From positions 17,645,443-17,709,442 of the forward strand of contig NC_003071.7 in the NCBI RefSeq assembly GCF_000001735.4: a stretch of 64,000 nt of DNA. The letters are read 5' to 3'. The notes beneath the pieces were generated by a model, which worked only from the letters and a program-made list of their open reading frames with translations, had not been told where the DNA came from and searched no databases. A program made the position numbers and the translations under genes. This DNA comes from Arabidopsis thaliana (Eukaryota > Streptophyta > Magnoliopsida > Brassicales > Brassicaceae). Shown here in pieces: positions 22,973 through 34,444 of the stretch (position 1 is the first letter of the stretch; every line of letters begins with the position of its first letter).

Positions 22973-23116
22973 CTTAGAATTAGCAACTAACTAGTATCTA
23001 AACCCTAATCGATAAGAAACTCACGTGATTTAACTATAGATAAAACCTCCTAACTGTAGCCAAAATATTAAAATTATAGATTAGGGTGTAGATAATAATT
23101 AGTTGCTAATTCTTAG
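22973..23116. repeat. Inverted repeat with 38-bp arms (foldback/MITE-like)
   Basis: Left arm 22973-23010, right arm 23079-23116, separated by 68 bp. The right arm's reverse complement matches the left at 34 of 38 positions (for example AGAATTAGCAACTAA in both). The similarity stops sharply at both outer ends and at the loop side. It could be a small foldback transposon remnant or the stem of a noncoding RNA hairpin. Confidence 0.75.
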
Positions 23117-23445
23117 TTTTGTTTCCAAGAATAGAAAAAGGCGGAAATCATTAGCCTAGAATGTCTAAAACAGAATTTTCCAACGAGTTAAGTTTCGCTG
23201 CTTGGGGATTTTTCGTTTGTGGGTTCCCTAATAATATATTCGACGACTTGACTCCGATGTTATGTGTATATAGAGAAAAAAATAAAACTTTTAAAGCTTA
23301 TAAACTAATATCAAATGGAAACTAAAGCACTAAAAAGCATTTCATCCATAGGATTTATAAACTTAATATAAAGTAAAAAATATATAAAAATTTATATCGG
23401 TTCTTGATCGTGTTCATTGATATGATTGATATCTTCACAAAAGCA

Positions 23446-24308
23446 TCAAGAATACGTGATGTACCCTAAACTCTCGGATATCAGATTATTGCCGCCATGA
23501 CGATACTGATTAAAAGTGTTCGTCAAGTGCTGATCCAATTCAGAGTATTTGGAAAATTCGCCGTTGGTGGAGACCGATTTAAGTTCTTCGCTGCAGCCAC
23601 TAGAGGAGTTGTAGTAGTAACTCCCCGCCATGGTATCTCCGCCAGCTCCTGTGAACGGCGTCGTTTCGATTTCCATTTGGTGGTAGCACGACGTCATGAT
23701 GTTCTTAAGATCAGAGTTTTGCTCCGTTTGACAATTCGAAGTGGTTAGATGATGATGATGGAGATCATGAGATTCTTGAAGATATTGAGGCTTAGTGTCT
23801 TGATAGTAATTAGGGTTTTCTATGGAGGGAGAATCAATAGCCATCATGCTTTGTGTTGCTTGTTGCTTTAGAATCTCTAGCTGTGTTTGTAAATTCACAA
23901 CCTACGAATAACACCACAAGAAAATTAGTGATCCGTATTTACAAATTATGCATATATCATATGATATTCACATTTTGTCATATCCAAAATCAAGACTAGG
24001 GTTAAATAGAGGAAGTTTTATATATTTACTTGTTGTTGGAGGGAAAAGATATGAGAAACGCAGCCATAGATGGGGTCTTGACGGCGAGCTTGAGCTTCAT
24101 AATAGATTGTAGTAGCGGCTTCACGTCGATCCTCCATGGGAAGATGAGAGAGCAATTTAGAAGCATTGCTGGCTCCAAACACTTGGTGAATTGCTGCAAA
24201 ATGGGAAGCTCCTTGTTCATGGCAAAAGTATGGGGCAAACACACATCCTTTTACACATCTCCTTCTTAAAAACTTACAAGCTCCACAAGGAGAGCCAGAG
24301 CCAGTCAT
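23446..24308 (-). CDS. LBD17: LOB-domain transcription factor LBD17
   Basis: Two exons, 24308-24030 and 23901-23446, give 244 aa. The C block has Cys8, Cys11, Cys18 and Cys22 ([15 protein letters not shown]). The GAS block is [12 protein letters not shown] and the coil runs through [16 protein letters not shown]. As in LBD16 the exon break follows QQQ at phase 0. The C-terminal half is His/Ser/Asn-rich and unlike that of LBD16. The two genes face each other tail to tail about 3.7 kb apart, consistent with an inverted local duplication. LBD17 is less studied than LBD16 but belongs to the same lateral-organ/root clade. Confidence 0.95.
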
Positions 24309-25502
24309 GGTGATGACTATTATGTGTTACTAAGTATTTAGGTCTTTGATGATTAACCTTGAGTAGCTTTAAGAATGGAGGAGCATTAGCTTAGGGGGAA
24401 TTTTTATAAAGATGTAGATGAAGGTGGGTTTCATATACTCTTTACATTATTTAATCACAATTTGTCTTCTTAGTGGCCTACACCTTTCTCATTGTAATTG
24501 ATTTTCATTATTTTTCTTAAATTTCTGCTAAGAAGATTTTACAATCGATCTGGATTTTTTTTTTATTGCTTTTTAATGATGTAGATATTTATGATAAAAT
24601 TGGATATTAACTCCAATTATATATATAATTGATATATGCAAGAAAAACTAAGCTACAGTTAGTAAAAAGTAAACTGGCACAAAATCATACATTCATCATA
24701 TTATACCAATTCATTAATTACTGGAAAATCTCATGGATTTGCGTTTAATATAAGCATGACATGCATCCTAAAATAAATAAGTGCCTTAGCTATCTTACTA
24801 TACTCTACATGAACGTTCTTTTAAAAAAAATATTTTTTTTAAAAAAACTGAACTACACCAAGCCTAAAATCCAAACGCTCCATCTCTATTCTCTAGCTAG
24901 AACGTTCTATTTCCATAGAAATAAACATCTTACCGTATAACTGGATTTCATTATCACGAAACTTGAATGAGACCGCTTAACCTCTTCATTAATATTTAAT
25001 TTGTGTATAACTCATAACCATAGTTCCAAAAATATTGTAGAGACAACGGAGACATTGTATGGTATGTGATACGTCATATAGTTTGAGTAGAGTGTGACAC
25101 AGTTTTTTTTTTTTTTTTTTTAAAGGTATAGCATTCAGTGTAATTGTAGCATACTAATCAATCTAATTATATATAATCTGGTTCACAATTAAGCTTTTCT
25201 CGCATTTTAATGGAACTATGGATCGACAATTCTGACCCACACACGACATATTGCAAATTTAAAACGTATTTTTTTTTTTGTCAACAAAACCAGTTTTTGT
25301 TTTGAAGTATTAAAACATGTATATTTGGCAGTATTCAAATTATATAGCTATATTTATGATAATGATACAAGTTACATGATAATGATAGAATTTACATTCA
25401 CAAAGAATGCAATCAGTTCTATTAAGAGTTGTTGCTCTCTGAAAGAAGTTACGATAAGCTCCATAAATTTTCGAAGATGTTAATTTGGAAAATATTTCAA
25501 CC

Positions 25503-25550
<48 letters not shown>

Positions 25551-26982
25551 TGGACAACCAATCTACGTACTTAAGATAGATAAGATCATGTAAATAGTTG
25601 AATATTGAGTTTTTAATAGATGGACAAGAAAAGTACCCTGAAAAGAATGTTGTTGTGTTTATTTTATATATGCGACATTAATTATCATTTCCTTATCAAA
25701 AGGTTACAATTAAATTACTTACATCGTTCTTAACTTAAATGGATTAGTTTAATAATTTTCTTGTTAAAGATGAATAGATGATGGGTGAGTTTAATATTAC
25801 TTGCATACAAGAAAATAGTTAGGCGTGTGTACTTAGTTTGAACGAGAGACAAAATTTCAAATTCTAAACCTCAATATAAGGGAATGGTTTACTCAATATT
25901 AAAATTAGTGTTCCACTTATTTCATGTTTCGATTTGTATGTACATCGAGTTTATCTAGTTGGCCAAATCAAAGATATGCCACCACTACTCACCCTTAATT
26001 CGTTTTCTTGAGCTGTATTAGCAAACTCAACTAATATCATTGTCTAATATTTTTTTTCCTCACATGTGCGTAGTTCCGATATAAACAATATACAAATAAT
26101 AACAATGTATTATGTATAATTTCAAACAAATGATGAATTATGGGGGAAAGTAATTAGTATTACTAATTTATTAGCTTACAAAGGGAGTGATAGAAAGACA
26201 TCGAGACACAAAAGCGGCGGCTAAGGGAAAGACAAAGTTGAACACTACCTAATATGCAAGTAAATGGAAGCAAACGCAAAAGACGTAATTCTCATTTTCT
26301 TTTCTTGTGGGTCTATGCATTGCTCTTAAACCCACTCTTTTAACTCTTAGTGCCTATAACTACAATCAGTAGCTACCAATCAGTGACTAAAACAAACATT
26401 TATTCATTCACTTCATATGAACTTATTTTCCCACCCGTTCCTATATAAAATTATTTTTAAATAGTAAATCGAGTTTTTTATGGACTTTTATAATATAGAA
26501 AATTTTGAAAAAAACACAAATGATTTAGATATACTTGTTGGGATCGGTGAAGTGAATAGTGTGAGATCCGACAAATGAGAGAATCTTGTAGCAACGGAGT
26601 TAAAAGAACAATTTTTAGTGTTTAGCTTAAGACACACTATATAAAGTCTAAAAAAAGGAGGAGACTTTATGCAATGTACTATACAAAAAGTTTAAAGCAA
26701 CCCAAATCGGCTTTAAACTATACATTTAGGTATCGTGGAGCATGATTGATACATAACAGTTTGTTTAAACACAAACCAACACTAATGATCTATTGTTACA
26801 TATAAAAGTAGAACCAATCAGCAATCACAGCCAGCTTTTCATTAATCATTCAAAATTTCTAAGAAGCATAATTTTTTCATGCTGGGATAAACTGATCATT
26901 TATTCTTAAAAAAATGTTTGCAGACAAACTCACAAACTAAAACATTACGTTCTATCCAGAGATGAGATTCCATTTCAGTATT
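24309..26982. other. Intergenic with AT-rich simple repeats
   Basis: Upstream region of LBD17 and downstream region of the lipase gene. Apart from a T run at 25100-25122 and the (TA)n tract at 25506-25548 I see no gene, RNA or transposon. Confidence 0.5.
25506..25548. repeat. (TA)n microsatellite
   Basis: About 21 uninterrupted TA units. Long TA tracts are typical, length-variable microsatellites in plant intergenic DNA. Confidence 0.95.
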
Positions 26983-29412
26983 TCACTTCTTAAAGATGCT
27001 TTCGTTGATGAAACTGGGAAATCCTTTGAGCACATCTCGCAGAGCGTAGTAATGGCTATCACATTTATGGTCTGTAATGAAATTACCGGAGAGAAGTATC
27101 CTCTGAAAATGTTGTCCTGGATCTCTCTTCCATAGACTATAGTACTCTACTTGTTTTCCTGCTGAGCTTTTCGGGGTTCCTCTTAGGCTCCTCATCAGAT
27201 AGTAAACTGCACCCGGTACATATAACTCTTCTGGCAATTTCACAACATCTTTAGTAGTAGAGTCAGAGATTAATATCCCAGACTGGTTGTTCTTGGATGA
27301 CGGGATTTCTGATAAGATTTAAGAAAGATGAGATTCATGAAGCGTTAAGTACATAATTAAGTCTTCTAATGATACACAGAATCACGCGAAAGAAACTCGT
27401 GCTCAAGTAGTAGTTACCTGGAACTTCTTTTTTGTTTCCGAAGTTTGCATAATCAGAAACTTTTCTAGCTACGTCTTGCACAGAGGTGACAACTTGTTTT
27501 GCGTTTGTTACCAAATCCAAAACGTTCTTCCATTCTTCCTTCTCAATTACACTTGTCCTGGATTTACAAGTCACAGTGGTAAACAAACTGATTGTAAAAG
27601 GCTAGTCAAGTTTCAAGAAGAGAAGGTTGTTTGCTTACCAATCTGTCTGAAGGATTTCATTCCTCAATCTCGCTAGAGAAGCTGCACTGAGTCTAGGTAT
27701 AATGTCGTCCTGAAATCGGGGGAAATGCTGTGAGTTTCAAGAAGAAAGTAATCTCAGTAAAATTTGATCAAGAGAAGAGAGTTTTTTTTTTTGTTCTGAC
27801 CTGCATTACAATAGTTGTTACAAACTCAGAGCAATTCTCTGCAAGCTCTTTGGAAACACAAGGAGGTGTCGCATACCCAACGGCTGAAATAATTTCAGCA
27901 TCGAATCCCAATTCCTCCCTTGGCATTTTCTTGAGCATTATCGCCATTAAGGAGGCTATAGCACCGCCGAGAGAATGACCAACAAGCCGTAGCTTGTATC
28001 CCTATGGATGCGTTCATTGCAATAAAAATCCATCCTTCTCATGCCTCACAAAAAAAAAGGAACAACAAGGATTATATCATCACCTCGTATTTCGCTAAGC
28101 ATCTTCTTATAGTTTGCAATTCGTGGTTAAGGAACCATCGTGCAGCTTCAGCAGTTCCAAAGTGTGTTGAGTAGCCTTCAAAAGTGACTTCTTCATCGCT
28201 TGAAGAGACAATGTCAGTGATAAGATCGTAAATTGTATGTGTCCCGCGTATTCCAAAGACAACAAGTTTCCTTCGATGATCAACTCCTATGTAGTATCCA
28301 GGCCTCATAACACTTGAATCTTTCACAAATTTAAGAATGTTATTCTCTCGAAGCATGGTGTTCTTTGCAAGACCACTCACACTATCCCTGTAACAACCTT
28401 TTGCTAACTCCGCATTATATATCAGATCATAAACCTGAAAAAAGGAAAAAAAAGAAAGCTACTTAGAATGTAGTAAAAGGTAAGTTATCAACATGACAAT
28501 GATTAGAATAATGTTCTTACTGTAGACTCTGAAACAACTTCTACGCCCTTGACGTCCTCAAATGGAGACAAGGATGCTTGTCTAAGGTATATAAGATAGA
28601 GACCAATAGTAAGATCACCAAAAGTCCAACCTTCAATCCCAAGCCTACTCCTCTGAATACTAGCAATTATCTCAGACAGAGATCGACTACCAGGCAGTGA
28701 CTTCTCTCCTAGAGAAAGAAAACACACATTAAACATTGCCACAGCATAATGGATTTTAAGAAGCACAATGAATGCACCATATGATACAAACCTGTTGGAA
28801 GAGCCCATCTACGTAATTGCATAGCTGGCTCAAGTGCTTTAGTGAGCCAAGCTAGGTCTAGTTTCCACTTTCCATCACCTGTATCTTCATCACTAGAGCT
28901 ATCATTGTCGATTCCTGATTCAAATTGTCTTCTTTTCTCTAATCCGGACCTCGAAGAAGTGACACTACTAGGCCTTCTCTTCTCTGCCTCCTGCTCTTCT
29001 AACTCCTTTTCTACCTTCCCGGACTCTGATAAATGAGACTGAAACCGTTTGATTACATTGTAAACAACTCCTTGATACAATCCACTTCTCTTCCTGAATG
29101 GTGAACTTTCTACAACTGAAAAACAAAAAAAAAAACAAAAAGGTTGAAACTTGTCAAGAATTCTTACTAAATTCCAAAACTTTCATATCATACCATATTC
29201 AATTGCCAAGCTAAAATCTTATTAGAGTAACCATAAAGAGATTGTTTGTTTCCACAAAAGTCATAAAACAAGAACAGAAGCTAAGTATCTATCATCAGTG
29301 ATTTCTCCGTGTTCAACACTCTATCGAAAAAGGGCTTTAAATTTCCAGAGATAAAAGGTAATTAGAGCTTACAGAAATTCCGTAGAAGCCGGTTCAATGC
29401 TCTGTTAGCCAT
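26983..29412 (-). CDS. Class 3 lipase (alpha/beta hydrolase)
   Basis: Eight exons: 29412-29373, 29115-28792, 28708-28521, 28434-28084, 28001-27801, 27709-27639, 27557-27418 and 27308-26983, joining in frame to 546 aa. The nucleophile elbow is GHSLGG with Ser311. The likely Asp is in QDDIIPRL (residues 369-370) and the His in the C-terminal SGNFITDHK, completing a Ser-Asp-His triad. The oxyanion strand is VVFGIRGTHTIYDLITD. The N-terminal 130 residues are charged and Ser-rich (EKRRQFESGIDNDSSSDED), possibly regulatory. It resembles plant class 3 lipases related to diacylglycerol lipases and calmodulin-binding heat-shock lipases; substrate unknown. No signal peptide was seen. Two TGGGCY elements at 29646-29662 lie just upstream of the start. 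Confidence 0.92.
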
Positions 29413-30371
29413 TGGCGAGCTCAGAATTGGCTTTCTCCGGCCAAAAAGAATCCACCTTTCAAAGAGAAGGATCCTTCCAAAGCCGACGGCGGAAGAGAAA
29501 AAGCTTTAAGTAAGTGCAACTTCGAAGACACGGCGGAGCATTAAAGTCGGAGATTATCGGCGGCAAGCAAATCGGAAAACCAAAACCGGAGGAAAAGAAC
29601 GAAAGCTCACCGACTGGATTCATCCAGACTTATTCAGCAATGAGTAATGGGCTTTATTGGGCCTTTTCTTATCAGTCCATTTAAAATCCGGTGAATTTTA
29701 AAGTAAAGAATCAGGGTATTTACGTCTTTTGGTCAAAGAAACAGAGGATTTGCTAGAAACAGAGGATTTGCTCTGTTTATTTCATAGAGAGGGGTTAAGA
29801 AACAGAAAACTTTAGTCTCTGTAGACGACGTTTAGTGAAACAAGGATACCAGAATAATTAAAAACTTGAACAATGAATCAACAAACCAAATATGTCATAA
29901 ACTTCTTTAGAACTTAACCTCTCGTTAACTCAAACATTTTCTTGGAACCATAATTCTGTATTTGTAAGGCCTTTGAAAATCCCTGATTGGTTTCTTCCTA
30001 TACAAGTCAAAACCCAAATTTAGGGCTTGGTTGAGTTACGTAATAGAGGAGAATAAACACAAATCAACAAAGTTAAGAGAAACAAAGAGACTCGAAAATT
30101 TAAACTTAAATAAAATGATCAAATTATGCATGTTTATAAAGTAAAAAGCTTTTGTTGCAAGGAAACTATGTTTGGGTTTCATTGCTTTCAATCAAAACAT
30201 TTGAACTAAGAAAAGTGGTCAGGACTAAACAGAGGATGAAACGATCAACATAAGTTAAAAACATGTCATTAGGAAGCATTAGAAACGTCATCGCAATAAA
30301 CTGGCTCGTTGGATTAATAGTGAAATTGACGATATATGAGTATATTGCTAGGTTGTCTTTTTGGTGTTATG
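29413..30371. other. Lipase promoter and spacer
   Basis: Contains the lipase 5' leader, site II elements near 29646-29662, a near-perfect doublet AGAAACAGAGGATTTGCT around 29740-29775, and AT-rich spacer. No gene supported. Confidence 0.45.
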
Positions 30372-30681
30372 ATTTCGGTTCGGTTTACATGGTTTTGAAA
30401 TTGAAATTGATTTGGGTTTGGTTTGCATTAGAGTTAATATGGTTTTCAGAAAAAAAGGTTTTGGGGTCACGCGAGGCTCTTTTGGAATCAAAACGAGTAG
30501 AATAGAAATAGACATGATTTTGTGGGTTTACCCCTATAGAAATTGATGACACGCGCTCAACGCGAGGTTGGTGCGAATGGGTATGGAATTGAGCGCGTGA
30601 CGTGAAGTAGGTGCGAGTGGGCGTATAGAGGAGCGCTGTGATTGGCTGAAAAAATGAAAATAGTAGTGATGTTCCTCCTCT
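30372..30681 (+). repeat. Dispersed repeat, left copy flanking the MATH array
   Basis: About 310 bp with clear similarity to 45596-45887 in the same orientation. Shared blocks include TTACATGGTTTTGAAA, a CACGC-rich middle part, GAGCGCT-TGATTGGCT and AAAATGAAAATAGTAG. The match is interrupted by short indels. Origin unknown; probably a segmental duplicate or an old transposon fragment with promoter-like features. Confidence 0.7.
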
Positions 30682-30889
30682 ATAATTTATGTTTCGTCAT
30701 TCTTCTTCTGAAAGTTGTGTGATTTTAGAAGTCACAAAAAAACTATTTTGAGATACTATGAATATTTCGTTTTGCATTTTGTTGTGCAGCTATTTATTAC
30801 ACAGGTTGAAGCTTATAACTGAAAACTGGATTCAAAGAGTAATGAAAAATCCCAGAGATATTTATGAAACACAAAACTTGATTTTGATG

Positions 30890-31535
30890 TTAAACAATGT
30901 CATCAAACGACAAAGGTTGATTAGCAGCAGCAGATCTAGTCTTCTCAAATTGCAACTCATCTTTGAGTTCCGACAATGTCAACCTTCAGAATTTTGATGC
31001 GTTCCTCCACTTGTTTGACACGAGAACCATCATCTACTGCATTCTTCCTCTTCAAGGAAACCTCCTCAAGCTTTTTCTTTAACCAATCCAGCTTAAAGCC
31101 CGCTTCTGTCAGCTCCCTCAACGTGCTGTTAGCCTTGCTTAACTCAATATCAGAAAAGCTCAGTGGAGGCCTTCGCAACGTCTCGATGAGGCTGAGGAGA
31201 AGACTCATGTATGCTGTCTTCAGACCTTTGCCATTTAGTTTGAAACCAGTTGCAATGTCTGGGTGTTTCATGAAAAGCTGGCTCACAGAAATAACCTACC
31301 AACAACAACAACATCTGGTTATCCAGAAAAAGCAAGAAAGAAAAAGAATACGTGAAGCTCCTTAACCTACCTGAGAAGAAGGAACTTCAAAACCTTTGAT
31401 TTCAAACATCTCCTTCCCAGTTAAATATCCTTCTTCAGCTACTTTAACTTCCACTCTAATGATCAGTTTGTTATTCTCCAAAAATCCTTCCTCTTGAAGC
31501 TTGCTAAGAGGCAATGTCCTGAGCCCAATTCCGTA
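30890..31535 (-). pseudogene. MATH/coiled-coil copy A, truncated and frameshifted
   Basis: Only the last third of the MATH domain (exon 31371 to about 31530, …LPLSKLQEEGFLENNKLII) and the helical exon (from 31295, VISVSQLFMKHPDIA…) remain. The first two exons present in every intact neighbour are missing. Just upstream of the MATH remnant a TGA lies in frame. In the coiled coil the open frame ends at 30957 as VDIVGTQR. Shifting one frame continues the family pattern (LTLSELKDELQFEKTRS…LSFDDIV) to a stop at 30890. A 5' deletion plus a frameshift makes this a pseudogene, though part of it could be transcribed. Confidence 0.75.
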
Positions 31536-31539
31536 CGTC

Positions 31540-32575
31540 GGTCACCTTGCAAGTCAAGACAAAAACAGAGGATTAGCAGTTACAGATCAGAAGCTGTTTG
31601 GAGCTGTAATGTTGATACTGCTTACATTAATGGTAAAAAATAAAAAGAGACGTTGAAACAAAAAAAAAGAAGTAAAAAGCCTTATTAAGGAATCAAAATG
31701 GAAAAATTCTCATAACTTATTTCCATACAATATATATACTTTTTTGTTTGTTTACGTTTAACTTATTCATGAGATATGATACTTGATGAAGACGTTTGAA
31801 ATCAAGGAAAAAGTTAATTAAAAGAATTCCAAAGAAGGAAGAAAATCAAATGAAAAAGTCAAAACTCAAAAGTGTTTAGATCCGTGCTTTAGTTAATTAA
31901 AAAAAAATGTCGTTAATAAACTCATCATGTAGAATTTCATAATATTTTTAACTGTCGCATGATTGCTCTGTTTTATCATAAGAAATCTTTAGTTTTATTA
32001 TTCGGATTCTTGAGATTGAGATAAGAAAAAGAGAAAGTTAACTGAAAATCAAGGACTTGTGACGCAAGGCACCTTAGGAGAAGAGACTAATCTCCGTAAG
32101 CCTGTTTCGAATACACTCACACATTGTCTCAAGCCCTTTTTAGTGAGAGGGGACGTAACCATATATATATATATTTTTTTTTTTTTCTTAAACATTATTT
32201 GCTGAGTTCTTAGAGCTCCTTCGTTTGTGATAAGAATATATTTTTATTCCAAGCTTAAACTTGATCTCTCCACCTATATATATACCACATTTGTACGATT
32301 TGGATCGAGAACAGAACTAACATACACTTTGCAGGAGATAAAGGGTTCCTAATGAGCTTAATTGTATGAAAACCAAAATGGGTTTGGTTTTGTACTTAGA
32401 GCTACTAGCTAGTATGTGATTCTACCTTCGAACTAATGATGAATCTATCTTTAGTTTATATTCTCTAACACCTAATTTAGTTTATATTCTCTAATATATA
32501 TTCTAAAGGAAAACTTGAAAGAAGAATGCAAAAAAAGAAACGATGAACATATATTATTGTCTTTCAGTCTTTCTC
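31540..32575. other. Spacer between MATH copies A and B
   Basis: AT-rich; missing exons of copy A are not found here. A short phrase CAAGGCACCTTAGG near 32067 recurs near 37979, showing that intergenic pieces were duplicated together with the genes. Confidence 0.45.
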
Positions 32576-33805
32576 TTAATCGGATCTCTTCCTTCGTGGA
32601 ATCCAAGGACTCACAGGGGAAGCATAATCCTTGAACGATAACATTTTAGGTTCAACATGAGACTTGGTTTTCTCCTTGTCCAGTTCAACTTGATTCTTGA
32701 CCTTTCCCTCGAGCTCTTGGACCCGAGCCGCATCAGCATCAACTTTTTTCTTCCTCGCCAAGGAAATCTCATCAAGCTTTGACTTCAACCACTTCACCCT
32801 AAAGCCCACTTCCATTAGATCAATTAAGCTGCTATAAGCCTTGATTAGTTCAGTCTCTGAAAAGATCTCTGGAGGCTTGTTTACTGTCTTGATAAGGCCG
32901 AGGAGAATCTTCAGGTATACTGTCTTCACCGCTTTGCTTGTTGGTTTGATATCATCCGCAAATTTTGGGTACTTAGCGAATATCGGGCTCACCGAAGCAA
33001 TCTGCCAGCAACAAGAAATATATAATTATGTGAACCAAATCCAAACTCAGGTTGTATCTACTAAAACACATCAGCGATTCTTAACTTACTTGAGAAGAAA
33101 GAACATTGAAACCTTTGAAATCTAACATATCCTTCCTTGTTTCATCCCCTTCATGAACAACTTCAGTAACTTTAATGTAGACTTCAATGAAGAGAGTGTT
33201 GTTCTCCAACAACTCTCTATCTTGTAACTTGGTAAGAGGCAACGCCGTTCGAAAACCCCAGCCAGGGATCTCAGGACCAAACAAGCCATATCTTTCTGCA
33301 TGCAAGACAATCAAAATATAAATTTTAAGCTTTTTCCCTTTTCATCAATGAGATATTTATATAGTTTCTGCCTCTTAAGAATTCAGACTTGGAAGATAAG
33401 ATATGTTACCAGATGTTCTATGGACCTCTTTGCCTGATTGATTCAATACAATGAAGTGCAAACTGGCTCGCCTTTTCCATCCAGGTTGCAATGATTTAGG
33501 GTTCCCAACGCATAGATACAGAGATAAGTAATCTTCAAAGCCATCTCCCTTGGGACGAATTAGAACATAGCTGAGAGAAAGAAAAACAAAAAAAGATTAA
33601 ACCCTATTTAGAGATACGTACAAGTTTATTTGCAGAATCTAGACAATTGAGTTTAAAAAAGCTTATGATCCTATCCGGTTCTTCTAAGTTAATTTTACCA
33701 TTCGCAGCCACCGCTTGAGAACACAGTAGACGTTATTGGAAATTTCCTTCCGGAGAAATTTTCTATCTTCCAGGTAAAAGTCTTCTGCAAATCTATCTCC
33801 ATCAT
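32576..33805 (-). CDS. MATH plus coiled-coil protein, copy B
   Basis: Four exons: 33805-33699, 33570-33410, 33295-33090 and 33001-32576, in frame to 299 aa. Residues ~6-150 form a MATH (meprin/TRAF homology) domain, from KTFTWKIENFSG through NQSGKEVHRTSG to KDMLDFKGFNVLSSQ. A helical region follows (IFAKYPKFADDI…KPPEIFSETEL) and a short coiled coil ([15 protein letters not shown]), then a basic PRRKRSD end. The exon 1/2 junction codes Cys where the other copies code Trp (GGCEC instead of GGCEW). Its coiled coil is the shortest among the intact copies. The family includes RTM3, a MATH/coiled-coil protein restricting potyvirus movement; a role here is not shown. MATH domains usually bind partner proteins. 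Confidence 0.82.
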
Positions 33806-34444
33806 CTCAAGAACGCTTTCGTAATTTTAGGGTTTGGTTCTTCCAGTGAGGGACAAGAGACTTGTTTGGTTCTTGCTTTATAAGTCAGACACGGAAAGAA
33901 AAAGACTTTATAATTCCTTTTTTTTTTTTGTTAGGCTTATAAATCCTATTTTAATAGGGAAACAAAATCTAGGGGTGTAGTCAACCCTATATTTTAAATG
34001 ATTTGATTTTTAATGTGTTTTTATATGATTTTCAATGAATTCAAGAAAGTTAACCAAGAAAAATCTCCCCAAATCCCACTTAAAACCATGTGATTTAGAT
34101 ATTTGTATTTTTAACTAAGAAAATATCTAAATCTTTAAAAGTCATTAAAAATGAAAATGTCTTAAATAACATTGGATTTTTAAGTTTTTTTCCAGATCAC
34201 TAATTTAATAATATTAGATATTAGAAGACTTAAAAAAATATATGATATGAATAACATATGATTTGTTATAATAACACAAATCATTCCAAATGCTTTGCTT
34301 TCATGAGGCGGATGCGAATGGCAAACACACAATCAAGAACAGAGTAATGTCTGTTTATAAGTTTGATATAATAAATTTACATTTTTGATGTGAAAAAACA
34401 GAACACGAGATTAATGAAACTATCAATGAACATAAACAGTTATT
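33806..34444. other. Spacer between MATH copies B and C
   Basis: AT-rich upstream region of copy B and 3' end of copy C. No gene or repeat seen. Confidence 0.45.
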
